From contig CAJTZX010000040.1 in assembly GCA_910584345.1 (NCBI GenBank), positions 1 through 39,759 on the forward strand: DNA of 39,759 bases, written 5' to 3'. The stretch comes from an uncultured Eubacterium sp. GTDB taxonomy: Bacteria > Bacillota > Clostridia > Lachnospirales > Lachnospiraceae. Made by a program: the position numbers and the translations under genes. Under the pieces are notes generated by a model that had not been told where the DNA came from, made no database searches, and saw nothing but the letters and a program-made list of their open reading frames with translations. Shown piece by piece: positions 8,315 to 17,019 of the stretch. The first letter of the stretch is position 1. Each line of letters begins with the position of its first letter.

Positions 8315-10687
8315 TTAACAGCTTCTTAATTCATCAACTAATGATAAAGCCTTTTGCCTTTTTATTGACCAAAATGATAATATCATCTCAATGATAATCA
8401 CAACACCTATATAAACACTCATCTGTATATATGGAAATGCATACGGTACATCTTTACCGTAAGAAATCATTCCAACCTGATAACAGATCAATATTGCAGT
8501 TGGTGTGCCTATCAATAAGGTAAGGCCGGCGCTAAATATTACATATCCAAACCCTTCAAACAAATTCATTATATATAGTTGTTTTTGTGTGATTCCAAGT
8601 GATCGCAGCGCACTATATTCCTTACTTCTGGACCATTGGTTAGCAATCGTAGTATTTACAAGGTTAATTACTCCGAACAGAAAAATGAAAACTGACAAAA
8701 CCTGAAATGTTCCATAAATTGCAAAATTATCTTTTTTAAACCGTTCTTTTAATAATTCAAATCTGTCTATTGCTGTGTTATGATGCGCAGCTACTATCGT
8801 TTCCAGTTTTTTTTCTATAGCTGCATTCTTATTTTTATCATTCACGATGCTCCAGGAATAATCAAAGTTTTCAATATCGGGCAATAACTTTTGAAATAAT
8901 TTTTTATCTGCATATACCATCGGCCCATCTAATCCCAAATCACCATGTCCAAAAGAAACAGGTAACTTTTTACAATCGTATAAGCCTGTAACTTTTACTG
9001 AAATACTGCTTTTTCCCATCGTCATTTCCAATTGATCTCCTATATTAGTCCCTTTTACCAGGTCGGGATATTTATCTGCCAAGATCACTTCATAAGAATT
9101 ATCTGGCATATTTCCAGCAGACAATGCTTTGGAAATTTCAGAGTAATTATCCTTTCCGATCATATCACATGTTACTGCCTGCAATTGATCTTTCGTTTTA
9201 AAAGAACACGAAGCTGACCTGCGCATTGTAATAACGTCTGTAACTCCTTCCACATTCAATAGTTCTTCTCTAAGTTCTTTTGTTAAAGGATTTCCTTGAT
9301 ACAACAGATCCGTATGATCGTCATCAGATTTTATATATATTTTATAATCTCCATCCGGAAAATATTGTCTTGCCATTTTATTGGGAGATTGCAGTAATAA
9401 CATAGAAGATACAACTAATAGAATAATTCCTCCAAGGCTTAAAGATATAATAATGCAAAACACCTTCTTTTTTTCTCTATAAAAATTTATTATTCCTAAA
9501 AAAGCAGGTGTTACTTTTTTCATTTTTGTACGCTTATAAACATCATTTTTTCCCTTTGTATATTGTATTGCTTCCATCGGCGACACGCTTGCCGCAATTC
9601 TAATCGGTTGATACATCGACAAACGAACCATACCCCAACATACCAAAACTGTAAAGGTTACTATAGACACGTAATGATATAGATTGAATCCTTTTGGTAT
9701 GACTACTAACGAAATCAGAAATCCGAAGATACTGCCGGCTGAGATTCCAACTGCTGCCAACCGCTGTCCTTCCTTTTTTACTATTTTCTTTATTTGTCTT
9801 TTCGTTGCTCCAAGTGTCCTTAATTTTCCATAATTTTGTATCTTATCTTTAATTGAAATCTGGAAGATACTCTGTATCACTATACAGCCGCTCACTAAAA
9901 TAATATTCGAAAACACTAAAAACAAGGTTATTTGCTCCCGTGAAGCATTTTTCTCTATATAATTAAAATAATGATTGTTAAAACTAATTTTAGATAAACC
10001 GTTCTCATTCGCAATGCGATTAAAATACATCCTCATTTCTTCTGCTGACATATCTTTATCCGTATGTACATACGCTCGGTACTGATTCGGAACATATGAC
10101 GCACATTTTTTCAGAGATTGTTTTGATATCATAAACGAATAGGTTTTGCTCTTCAAATCTCCAGCTGTTTCTATAATACCTGAAATCGTATATTGTCCAC
10201 AAAAACTTTCTGTATTTAATTCAATTTTATCGCCTACTTTTTTATGTAAACGATATTCTTTTAGCCAATCATGAGAAACTACCACCTCATTTTCTTTTTC
10301 AGGCAATTTTCCTTCTTCAAATTGTACTTGCTGCCTGGCTATATACATCATTGCTTCATCCATATAAAGAAATGAACCATAAAATCCATTTTTATCCTTT
10401 TCTATTTCCGAAAAATAATACTCACCAACTCGGGATATTTCCAATATTTCTCTCAATTTCTCTATATCATGTTCTGAAACATCTAAATATGCGGCTTCGT
10501 AAGTATCCACAACCTGATTTTTTTGTATCTCTTCCAATGAAAACATTAAAATTCCAAAAAAACTAATTAGAAATGCAGCTAATGAAACAGCAACTATAAT
10601 CATGATATTCTTGCGTTTATCATTTTGCAAATTTCTTTTCACCAACTGCTTAATGATCTCATCTGTACAATCACCTTTCCTTTTCAT
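8315..10687 (-). CDS. FtsX/MacB-type ABC transporter permease
   Basis: A 790-residue membrane protein with a hydrophobic segment at about 28-50, an external domain to ~240, a membrane block of three segments at ~250-380, then a second segment near 415-435, another external domain, and a final block of three segments to ~780. This is two FtsX units in one chain. Conserved FtsX cues are GKLRTLGATKRQIKKIV and EYSALRSLGITQKQLY. Such permeases pair with MacB/LolD-like ATPases and in Firmicutes often confer resistance to or sense antimicrobial peptides. The ATPase lies 39 bases upstream, and precursor genes flank the pair on both sides, so self-immunity or peptide handling is likely. Confidence 0.85.
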   Translation of the reverse strand: MKRKGDCTDEIIKQLVKRNLQNDKRKNIMIIVAVSLAAFLISFFGILMFSLEEIQKNQVVDTYEAAYLDVSEHDIEKLREILEISRVGEYYFSEIEKDKNGFYGSFLYMDEAMMYIARQQVQFEEGKLPEKENEVVVSHDWLKEYRLHKKVGDKIELNTESFCGQYTISGIIETAGDLKSKTYSFMISKQSLKKCASYVPNQYRAYVHTDKDMSAEEMRMYFNRIANENGLSKISFNNHYFNYIEKNASREQITLFLVFSNIILVSGCIVIQSIFQISIKDKIQNYGKLRTLGATKRQIKKIVKKEGQRLAAVGISAGSIFGFLISLVVIPKGFNLYHYVSIVTFTVLVCWGMVRLSMYQPIRIAASVSPMEAIQYTKGKNDVYKRTKMKKVTPAFLGIINFYREKKKVFCIIISLSLGGIILLVVSSMLLLQSPNKMARQYFPDGDYKIYIKSDDDHTDLLYQGNPLTKELREELLNVEGVTDVITMRRSASCSFKTKDQLQAVTCDMIGKDNYSEISKALSAGNMPDNSYEVILADKYPDLVKGTNIGDQLEMTMGKSSISVKVTGLYDCKKLPVSFGHGDLGLDGPMVYADKKLFQKLLPDIENFDYSWSIVNDKNKNAAIEKKLETIVAAHHNTAIDRFELLKERFKKDNFAIYGTFQVLSVFIFLFGVINLVNTTIANQWSRSKEYSALRSLGITQKQLYIMNLFEGFGYVIFSAGLTLLIGTPTAILICYQVGMISYGKDVPYAFPYIQMSVYIGVVIIIEMILSFWSIKRQKALSLVDELRSC

Positions 10688-10726
10688 ACAATTAGAACCC
10701 CTTTCTGTTATAAGTTCTGTAAATAC

Positions 10727-11392
10727 CTATGATCTGATTTTACCATCCGCAATTTGTACTTTACGATCTGCTAACTCAGCAATTTTTTCATTATGTGTAA
10801 TCATTACCAATGTCTGTTCATATTCTTTAATTGTTTTTTGAAATAACTCTAATACATCCAAACCAGTTTTACTATCTAAGTTGCCCGTAGGCTCATCTGC
10901 CAATATCATTGCCGGTTTAGAAATTAATGCACGCGCTATCGCCACTCGTTGCTGTTGTCCGCCTGAAAGCTGATTCGGCATATGAAACAGCTTATCCTTT
11001 ATTTTCAGGTTTTGAATAATATCATTCAGAAATTTCTTATCCGCATCTTTTCCATCCAAATTGATAGAAAGTACTATATTCTCGTATACATTCAGCATTG
11101 GAAGCAAATTATAATTTTGAAAAACAAAGCCTATTCTTTGACGCCGAAATACAGCCAATTGGTCATCTGACATTTGCTCTATATTTTGCCCGCAAATGTT
11201 AACAGACCCGGATGTAGGAATATCCAGACCTCCTATCATATGCAATAATGTTGATTTTCCTGACCCGGATGCTCCTATAACCGCTACAAATTCTCCTTTT
11301 TCTACTCTAAAATCAACTCCATCAAGCGCTTTCGTAATATTAGAACCCATACCATAATATTTTTTTAAATTTTTCGTCTCTACAATACTCAT
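10727..11392 (-). CDS. MacB/LolD-like ABC transporter ATPase
   Basis: A 221-residue ATPase with Walker A GASGSGKST, signature LSGGQQQRVAIARAL, Walker B MILADEPTGNLDS and switch His in VMITHN. It pairs with the downstream FtsX-type permease. ATG 11392 starts at the usual family position (MSIVETKNLKKYYG) and has GAGG seven bases upstream. An in-frame ATG at 11503 with stronger AGGGAGG would add 37 residues containing CPLCLFC; this is unusual for the family, and the added region spans a hairpin, so the shorter form is preferred. Confidence 0.88.
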   Translation of the reverse strand: MSIVETKNLKKYYGMGSNITKALDGVDFRVEKGEFVAVIGASGSGKSTLLHMIGGLDIPTSGSVNICGQNIEQMSDDQLAVFRRQRIGFVFQNYNLLPMLNVYENIVLSINLDGKDADKKFLNDIIQNLKIKDKLFHMPNQLSGGQQQRVAIARALISKPAMILADEPTGNLDSKTGLDVLELFQKTIKEYEQTLVMITHNEKIAELADRKVQIADGKIRS

Positions 11393-11411
11393 AGCTCTTC
11401 CTCTTCTTCTG

Positions 11412-11442
11412 GTACAACGGATATTAAATATATCCGTTGTAC
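11412..11442. promoter_or_regulatory. Intercistronic hairpin between P4 and the ABC ATPase
   Basis: A perfect 12-bp stem, GTACAACGGATA with TATCCGTTGTAC, around a 7-base loop. No U-tract follows on either strand, so it is not a classical terminator. It could stabilise or mark processing of the precursor mRNA, or be an operator. It lies 20 bases before the preferred ATPase start. Confidence 0.5.
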
Positions 11443-11554
11443 TAAATACTGATTTATTTTTAAGACAAAATAAACAAAGAGGACATCCAATGAAATTTTT
11501 CATTTAAACATCCTCCCTCGTTTATGTTTGAAACCAACCCAAATCCAAATGAGC

Positions 11555-11692
11555 CTAATCTGTTGTAGAGATAAATGCTCCGCCGCCAATACAATCGTTT
11601 AAACATCTTTTGCGAAGCTCACCACATGCAGGCAGCTCATAAACATTGACTTCTTCATTTTTTAATTCTTGTTCATATGTAATATGATTCAT
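11555..11692 (-). CDS. RiPP precursor peptide P4
   Basis: A 45-residue peptide with ATG 11692 and AAGGAG upstream. The leader MNHITYEQELKNE leads to EVNVY, then CGELRKRC and LNDC (C-x6-C-x2-D-C), ending IGGGAFISTTD. It is the closest match to the family consensus. It lies 23 bases after P5 and before the ABC ATPase, so precursors occur on both sides of the immunity-type transporter. Confidence 0.8.
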   Translation of the reverse strand: MNHITYEQELKNEEVNVYELPACGELRKRCLNDCIGGGAFISTTD

Positions 11693-11715
11693 ACTTACAC
11701 TCTCCTTTTACAAAT

Positions 11716-11856
11716 TTAATCCACCGACGACAAAAATGGAAACGCTAAAAAACAATCTGTAACGCAATCAAGTCTTACCATTCCACAATCTTCAGTGTAA
11801 ATATTAACTTCAGCTGCTTTTTCGCTTGGCTGCTTTTTGTTACTTTGTTCATTCAT
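11716..11856 (-). CDS. RiPP precursor peptide P5
   Basis: A 46-residue peptide. ATG 11856 has AGGAGG eight bases upstream; a longer frame to 11934 lacks this. The charged leader MNEQSNKKQPSEKAA is followed by EVNIY, CGMVRLDC and VTDC. The tail FLAFPFLSSVD replaces the Gly-rich segment of P2-P4 with hydrophobic residues, so its product should differ in activity or ring environment. It begins 90 bases after the radical SAM A stop. Confidence 0.8.
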   Translation of the reverse strand: MNEQSNKKQPSEKAAEVNIYTEDCGMVRLDCVTDCFLAFPFLSSVD

Positions 11857-11946
11857 ATGACTCACCTCCTCTGTATTTGTAATATCATAGTAATCCTTTA
11901 CTATTTCACTTTCTATATTTGTTGTATCGATCACCTTTTTTTCGCC

Positions 11947-13206
11947 CTAATTGGATGAAATATTTTTTTTCGTTTGTTCCATGTATTTCATAAAAGTTTG
12001 CAGGTTTTGCTTTCTATCATGCTGCGTATTATAATGAAACAACACATAATTCAACATCGCTTTTGTAAAAATGCAGCGATCATCAAAGGAATCCTCTGAT
12101 GCCAGGCAGCGCCCGCCACAAATATATCGGTAATCACATTCCTTACATATTTCTTTATGTTCTACACAAAACAGCTGCCTGATGCTGTCTTTTTTCAGTA
12201 AAAGATCCAAAGCGTCCATAATCTTTTGTGGCTGATCCGTTAATATGTTTCCCATTCTGACTTGATTTTTTTCCATACACTGACACATATAAATATCCCC
12301 TTCCGGAAAAATCGCCATAACCTTTCCGTATCCACCGCAGGAATTTCTCACCTGTATCCGCTGATAGAAGCCGTTACCAATCTTTTTATTTTCATATCCA
12401 TGTTCCACTATATATTTAGCTATCTTAAGATTCATGTCGATATGTTCCATATCTGTCAGCCTTTCCGAATGATCTTTCGCACGTCCAACCGGTGAAATAA
12501 TATTAAAAAGAACATCCGTATCATATTTTGCTGCTATCTCTATCAGTTTATATAAATCCTCTTCATTTGTTTTTTCGTAAATAAAACTAAGCGCTACCTT
12601 AATCCCCGCTTTTTGACACATTTCAACATGCTCCATTAATCGTTTTTCCTTTTCCGGAGATTCAAACATATGTTTTGTACTAAAATCAATCTCATCCAGA
12701 TACCCACATAATTGTTCCATCAAAGCCGGTGTAACCGCAAGCCCATTACTCTGCAGTGTAATGGGACATGCTATCCCATCATAAAGAGATTTTATAATAT
12801 TTACAATCTGATCCTTAATTAGTGGTTCTCCACCCGTAAGAATCAGCTTATGCGGCTTATTTTTCTGAAAAAAAGGCACTACCTTATCTTTGATATCCTC
12901 CAACTGGAGCTCCTTTTCCGGACGCATTTTGTCATTTGCACTGATTGCACAAAAATCACAATTCATATTGCATTTCCTGGTCACCATTAAATACGCCGTG
13001 TTAATTTTCTCACGGCCTTCCTCTATCTGCCTGATAAATTCTGTCTGTTGTTTCCATATCGGATATAACTTTTCCTGGACTTCCGGTTGATCCAAATGAT
13101 CCGCCAGTTTTTTACTGATTCCTAAACAGACTTTCCCAACAGGATCAATCAATGCCGCCTTTTCTCCTTCTGTAATTATTATAAAATCATTCATCTTATT
13201 TTCCAT
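11947..13206 (-). CDS. Radical SAM/SPASM peptide maturase A
   Basis: A ~419-residue enzyme. The radical SAM cluster motif is KCNMNCDFC (CX3CX2C), followed by LTGGEPL. A C-terminal SPASM-type region has many Cys (NSCGGYG, YMCQCME, CKECDYRYICGGRC) for auxiliary iron-sulfur clusters. The ~75 residues ahead of the cluster motif have beta-strand character (DFIIITEGEKAALID) and may bind the precursor leader like an RRE domain, which the other three radical SAM proteins lack. ATG 13206 is chosen for AGGAG spacing; ATG 13215 and 13194 are alternatives. It overlaps the end of maturase B and is next to P5, its likely substrate. Confidence 0.87.
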   Translation of the reverse strand: MENKMNDFIIITEGEKAALIDPVGKVCLGISKKLADHLDQPEVQEKLYPIWKQQTEFIRQIEEGREKINTAYLMVTRKCNMNCDFCAISANDKMRPEKELQLEDIKDKVVPFFQKNKPHKLILTGGEPLIKDQIVNIIKSLYDGIACPITLQSNGLAVTPALMEQLCGYLDEIDFSTKHMFESPEKEKRLMEHVEMCQKAGIKVALSFIYEKTNEEDLYKLIEIAAKYDTDVLFNIISPVGRAKDHSERLTDMEHIDMNLKIAKYIVEHGYENKKIGNGFYQRIQVRNSCGGYGKVMAIFPEGDIYMCQCMEKNQVRMGNILTDQPQKIMDALDLLLKKDSIRQLFCVEHKEICKECDYRYICGGRCLASEDSFDDRCIFTKAMLNYVLFHYNTQHDRKQNLQTFMKYMEQTKKNISSN

Positions 13207-14302
13207 GGTGAACATATCTCCTCTCGTATTCCTCTTTCAACTCTTCCAGCTGCTTTTCTGATAAATTTGATGGAATCAGATGGTACATCCATTTTGTCAC
13301 TTCACAATTTACTTTTATTGGCTTATATACATTGTGATTTATTTCATAATTCGCTGCCTGGCACCCCCTTGTTTTACAATGTTTTATATATATACACTCT
13401 TTGCAAATCATATCTGCCTGATCCTCCAGATAAATAATTTCTCGTATCCTAGGGACATCCAGTCCTGACTCCACTGAACCAATTCTAAATTCCGGCATTT
13501 CTGTACATGTATAAATACCGCCATCCGTTGTCACATAGCAAGTCGTTAAGCCTGCTTTACAGGCATAAAACGAGCATGGCATCAAATATGATTTAACATA
13601 TTGCTCCCAAATATTCCAAAAGATTACTTCCTGATATTTCTGTATATGTTCTTTATACAAACAAAATACTTTCTTTAGTTGTACGTGGAGCCCCTCTAAC
13701 TGCTCATTGCTCCACGTACAATAATAGTCAATTCCAGATTCTAATTTCTTAATTCCCAAATCTAAAAGAAATTGAAAACTCTCTGCAAAATAAAGATAGT
13801 TATTACTTGTTATCACACTTGCTACAGATATTTGTTTCCCGCTTTCCTGCTCATATCTTTTCAATAGTGGAAGCTTTTCCATAATCTTATGAAAACTCCC
13901 ATTTCCTGCATAGTCCTTTCTGTTCAAATCATGAACCTTTTTTTTGCCATCCAGGCTTACTTTTACATCAAATTGATTTTCTGCAAAAAAATCAATGATC
14001 TGTTCTGTTACCAGCATTCCATTTATGGTTGTGCTGAACTGATATTTTAAATCTTTTTCCCGGCATCTTTTCTTTGTATAATCCACTGCAGAGCAAATTG
14101 TATCAAACGCCATAAGCGGTTCTCCGCCTATAAAGTACACGGTAAGGGTTCGGTCATATTGCTTATTGGCCTCATGAACAGCAATATCAATTGCCTTTTG
14201 GGCTGTTTCCAGACTCATATATGTATTCTTTTTTTCTCCTAAATAGCAATAAGTGCAGTTTAAATTACACTTATTAATGATCTCAAGCGATAATGTATAC
14301 AT
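13196..14302 (-). CDS. Radical SAM/SPASM peptide maturase B
   Basis: A 368-residue enzyme beginning directly with the radical SAM domain: Cys 12, 16 and 19 in KCNLNCTYCY and GGEP at 59-62. SPASM cysteines follow near the end (CSFYACKAG, YTCTEMPEF, CKECIYIKHCKTRGC). AGGAGGTG precedes ATG 14302. It is clearly paralogous to maturase D at 21433-22491 (shared YCYLG, SxDG, DRN/DLNR and WSNEQLE/WTFEQLD segments), which implies duplication within the locus. Thioether or other C-linked modification of the Cys-rich core is inferred. Confidence 0.87.
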   Translation of the reverse strand: MYTLSLEIINKCNLNCTYCYLGEKKNTYMSLETAQKAIDIAVHEANKQYDRTLTVYFIGGEPLMAFDTICSAVDYTKKRCREKDLKYQFSTTINGMLVTEQIIDFFAENQFDVKVSLDGKKKVHDLNRKDYAGNGSFHKIMEKLPLLKRYEQESGKQISVASVITSNNYLYFAESFQFLLDLGIKKLESGIDYYCTWSNEQLEGLHVQLKKVFCLYKEHIQKYQEVIFWNIWEQYVKSYLMPCSFYACKAGLTTCYVTTDGGIYTCTEMPEFRIGSVESGLDVPRIREIIYLEDQADMICKECIYIKHCKTRGCQAANYEINHNVYKPIKVNCEVTKWMYHLIPSNLSEKQLEELKEEYERRYVHHGK

Positions 14303-14344
14303 TTTTTCACCTCCTGCTAGCGCTCCTCCATTCGATCGGAAATA

Positions 14345-15346
14345 CTAGATTGAAAATTGATTTAAAATTGCATTGGTTTCTTTCAGCATATTTATCCTGT
14401 CAAATATGTGAAACAAGGGATATCGTAAAACAATTTCTGTTTCCAAGTGATTGGCCGCATACTCCTTAATTTGTTTTTTGTATCTACATAATTGCAGATA
14501 TTCGTTGTGATCTATAAAAAGCACCTGACATGGTTCCAACTTTTGCGTCTGTGCCAATTTTTCTATTCCTCTTTCAAATGATTCACAGACAACCGTTTTC
14601 GTAACATCTCGTATAAAACGTTGTTCCAAAGGTTCTTCTACACGATTCGATAAAAAATAACAATTCTTTTGCTTCAATGTCTTCCATGGATAGTACAAAT
14701 TAAAAACACTTTCTGAAAATTCTTTTATTCCTTTCCTGTATTCTTTTTTATAATTGCTTAAAAAACCTGTCACCACAGCGCAGGCAAAACTATTCCCCTG
14801 ATAAAATTTAGGAATCCCTAAATGATATAATGAAAAATGCCTGACAGCAAATACAAAATCGTTTTCTGCTTTATGATACTGAAACACCTGCACAGGCTCC
14901 TTGGTATCCAAGCATCTTACTCCTATCACAAATGGGAAAGAAGCCGGATAAGTCGCTTCTGCCTTATTGTTAGAATATGCCGCGACTATCAAAATCCCTT
15001 TCTCCACTGCAGACTTGCATAATTCTTCAAGCCTTGCATAATATCTATACTCATCCCCCAAGCTCATATTAATCATATCTACCTGTTCTTCTATTAATCG
15101 TTCGATACCTTCCAGCATATCCAATACAGAACTTTTTCTGTTTTTCTTTACAATAGGCGCCAGGACTATTTCAGCCTCCGGATTTTCTTTTAAAATAAAA
15201 GAACAAACATATTCTGCATGCGTAAATCCTAAGACATCTTTCCTATATTCCTGACGCTTCCATTTACAATCTATTCTTGTAATCTTTTTATCTCGAAAAA
15301 AGGGATTGTCAAAAGCGCCATTTGAATCCAGAACACCTATTCTCAT
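14345..15346 (-). CDS. Subtilisin-like (S8) peptidase, probable leader protease
   Basis: A 333-residue protein with a recognisable S8 triad: Asp7 in GVLDSN, His43 in GFTHAEYV and Ser186 in GNSFACAVVTG. The oxyanion Asn is probably Asn126 in AAYSNN, and MINMSLG fits the core strand. There is no signal peptide, so it should act in the cytoplasm. The S8 part ends near 205; the last ~130 residues are of unknown fold and may hold the precursor. The gene overlaps the exporter stop by ATGA. As the exporter lacks a C39 domain, this protease is the best candidate for leader removal. Confidence 0.82.
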   Translation of the reverse strand: MRIGVLDSNGAFDNPFFRDKKITRIDCKWKRQEYRKDVLGFTHAEYVCSFILKENPEAEIVLAPIVKKNRKSSVLDMLEGIERLIEEQVDMINMSLGDEYRYYARLEELCKSAVEKGILIVAAYSNNKAEATYPASFPFVIGVRCLDTKEPVQVFQYHKAENDFVFAVRHFSLYHLGIPKFYQGNSFACAVVTGFLSNYKKEYRKGIKEFSESVFNLYYPWKTLKQKNCYFLSNRVEEPLEQRFIRDVTKTVVCESFERGIEKLAQTQKLEPCQVLFIDHNEYLQLCRYKKQIKEYAANHLETEIVLRYPLFHIFDRINMLKETNAILNQFSI

Positions 15347-17019
15347 TTCTTATACACCTGCCTACTCGTACACATTTGCTCTAAATCCACAACAAAATCT
15401 GCTTCTTTCAATTCTTCCATATTATGAGTGGAAAAAATAATAATCTTACCTGCAGATATTTTGTGCAGCGTCTCATAAAAATGTTCTCTCCGCTTTTCAT
15501 CAATATTCGCTGTTACTTCATCAAAAATTAAAATTTGTGCATTTTTCAGAATATTTCTCATAATGTCCAAACGCCTCATCTGGCCTTCTGAAAAATTACA
15601 TAACTCTGTATCCCAAGCCTTTTCTAAAGAATGGATTTCATCATATAAATCTAAGTATTTTGCAACAGCATCCATTTCCTCCTCAGAAACAACCTGTAAT
15701 GGCCCCATGTTTTGCCGTACTGTATCCTGAAAGAAGTGCGTACGCTGCATAACGTACCCGATATTTGTCCAATAGCTGTTCATATCCACCGTTTGTAAAT
15801 TGATATCATTTATCACTACTTTCCCCTCTGTCGGCTGATACACGCCTGTTATGATCTTGAAAAGTGTACTTTTTCCTTGTCCGCTTTTTCCATGTATTCC
15901 ATAAATAAAGCCTTTTTGAAAATTCATATTCACTCCGTCAAATACCTTTTTCTTTGAATTTGGATATATAAAGCCTAACTGTTCCAAAGATATCCGTTCA
16001 AGCGTCGCTACCTTTTTCCCATCTTTCAGTGCATAATCTGGATACCGAATCAGCTGATTGATATCTTTCAATGAAACAATAGCTGTATGATATTCATTTG
16101 CAAATTGTGCAATTCCAATGATAGGATTCAAAATAATGGTCTGGTAATTCATCAAGGCCATAATCGTACCGATCGTCATATTTCCCTTAAAGACTTCTTG
16201 TGCTCCAACTACCCATATAATAACCGTTCCCAAAAACTGAATTACAAGAATTGCAGACGTATTCAATATATACAACAGATTTTGCCGGTTTGTTTCTTTT
16301 TTATATTTCTGATTTTTCTCAAAATACTTTTCATGCACATACTGCCTGCACTGAAAGATTCTTACCATAAACCAGTTCTCATAAGTATTTGTCAAAACAT
16401 TAGTCGTACTGTTATAGCCTTCTAAAACCTTTTCACTTGTTTCCTGTATCAGCTTTCCTAAAATCCCGCTGATAAAAGGGACACTAACCAGTAAAATGAT
16501 ATTTGATACCGCTATTCCTTTATGGATAGAAAACATATATGGTGGTACAACTGCCAGGATCGCAATATTGGATATCAGTGTAATGATACTTGTAATCCCA
16601 CACTGTTTTATTGCCGAAACATCTTTATCCACTTTCTGCAATATATCGCTTAATTTTAGCTGTTCAAAAAAACTCACCTTAACGGTTGCTAATTTATCTT
16701 CTACTTTCTGCCTCATATCTGCTGCAATTTCTTCTGATATGACGGCGGTCATAAAACGCTGTATATAATTCATAAGATAATTAAGCAGCAGCATTCCCAG
16801 AAACACGCCTAGCAGAATCATAAAAGCAGATAAAGTTGTACTATGCGGACTCCCTAAATCATCAATAACCTTTCCCTGCAGTTTTGGCCGAATCAAGGAA
16901 AGTCCCGCTGTCAATATAATAATTGCTATTGTAATAACATAGAAAGCGACCAGTTTTCGTTTCATGGCAAATTCTTTTAAAAAACCAATATATATCCACT
17001 CCTTTTTGCTATTTCCCAT
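15343..17019 (-). CDS. ABC exporter (TM + ATPase), probable peptide exporter
   Basis: A 558-residue half-transporter with about six membrane segments in residues 22-310 and an ATPase at 340-558. Motifs are Walker A GKSGQGKST near 377, signature NFSEGQMRR near 475 (a degenerate LSGGQ), Walker B ILIFDEVTANID near 496 and switch His532 in FSTHN. There is no N-terminal C39 peptidase domain, unlike many bacteriocin exporters. It overlaps maturase C by 11 bases and the S8 gene by 4, so the three are tightly coupled. Export of mature peptide is the likely job. Confidence 0.87.
   Translation of the reverse strand: MGNSKKEWIYIGFLKEFAMKRKLVAFYVITIAIIILTAGLSLIRPKLQGKVIDDLGSPHSTTLSAFMILLGVFLGMLLLNYLMNYIQRFMTAVISEEIAADMRQKVEDKLATVKVSFFEQLKLSDILQKVDKDVSAIKQCGITSIITLISNIAILAVVPPYMFSIHKGIAVSNIILLVSVPFISGILGKLIQETSEKVLEGYNSTTNVLTNTYENWFMVRIFQCRQYVHEKYFEKNQKYKKETNRQNLLYILNTSAILVIQFLGTVIIWVVGAQEVFKGNMTIGTIMALMNYQTIILNPIIGIAQFANEYHTAIVSLKDINQLIRYPDYALKDGKKVATLERISLEQLGFIYPNSKKKVFDGVNMNFQKGFIYGIHGKSGQGKSTLFKIITGVYQPTEGKVVINDINLQTVDMNSYWTNIGYVMQRTHFFQDTVRQNMGPLQVVSEEEMDAVAKYLDLYDEIHSLEKAWDTELCNFSEGQMRRLDIMRNILKNAQILIFDEVTANIDEKRREHFYETLHKISAGKIIIFSTHNMEELKEADFVVDLEQMCTSRQVYKK

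Noticed and set aside
8315..11392. FtsX-type ABC pair as the lipoprotein-release system LolCDE or the division pair FtsEX
   Set aside because: The 790-residue permease with two FtsX units and the position among precursor genes do not fit either; a peptide immunity type fits better.
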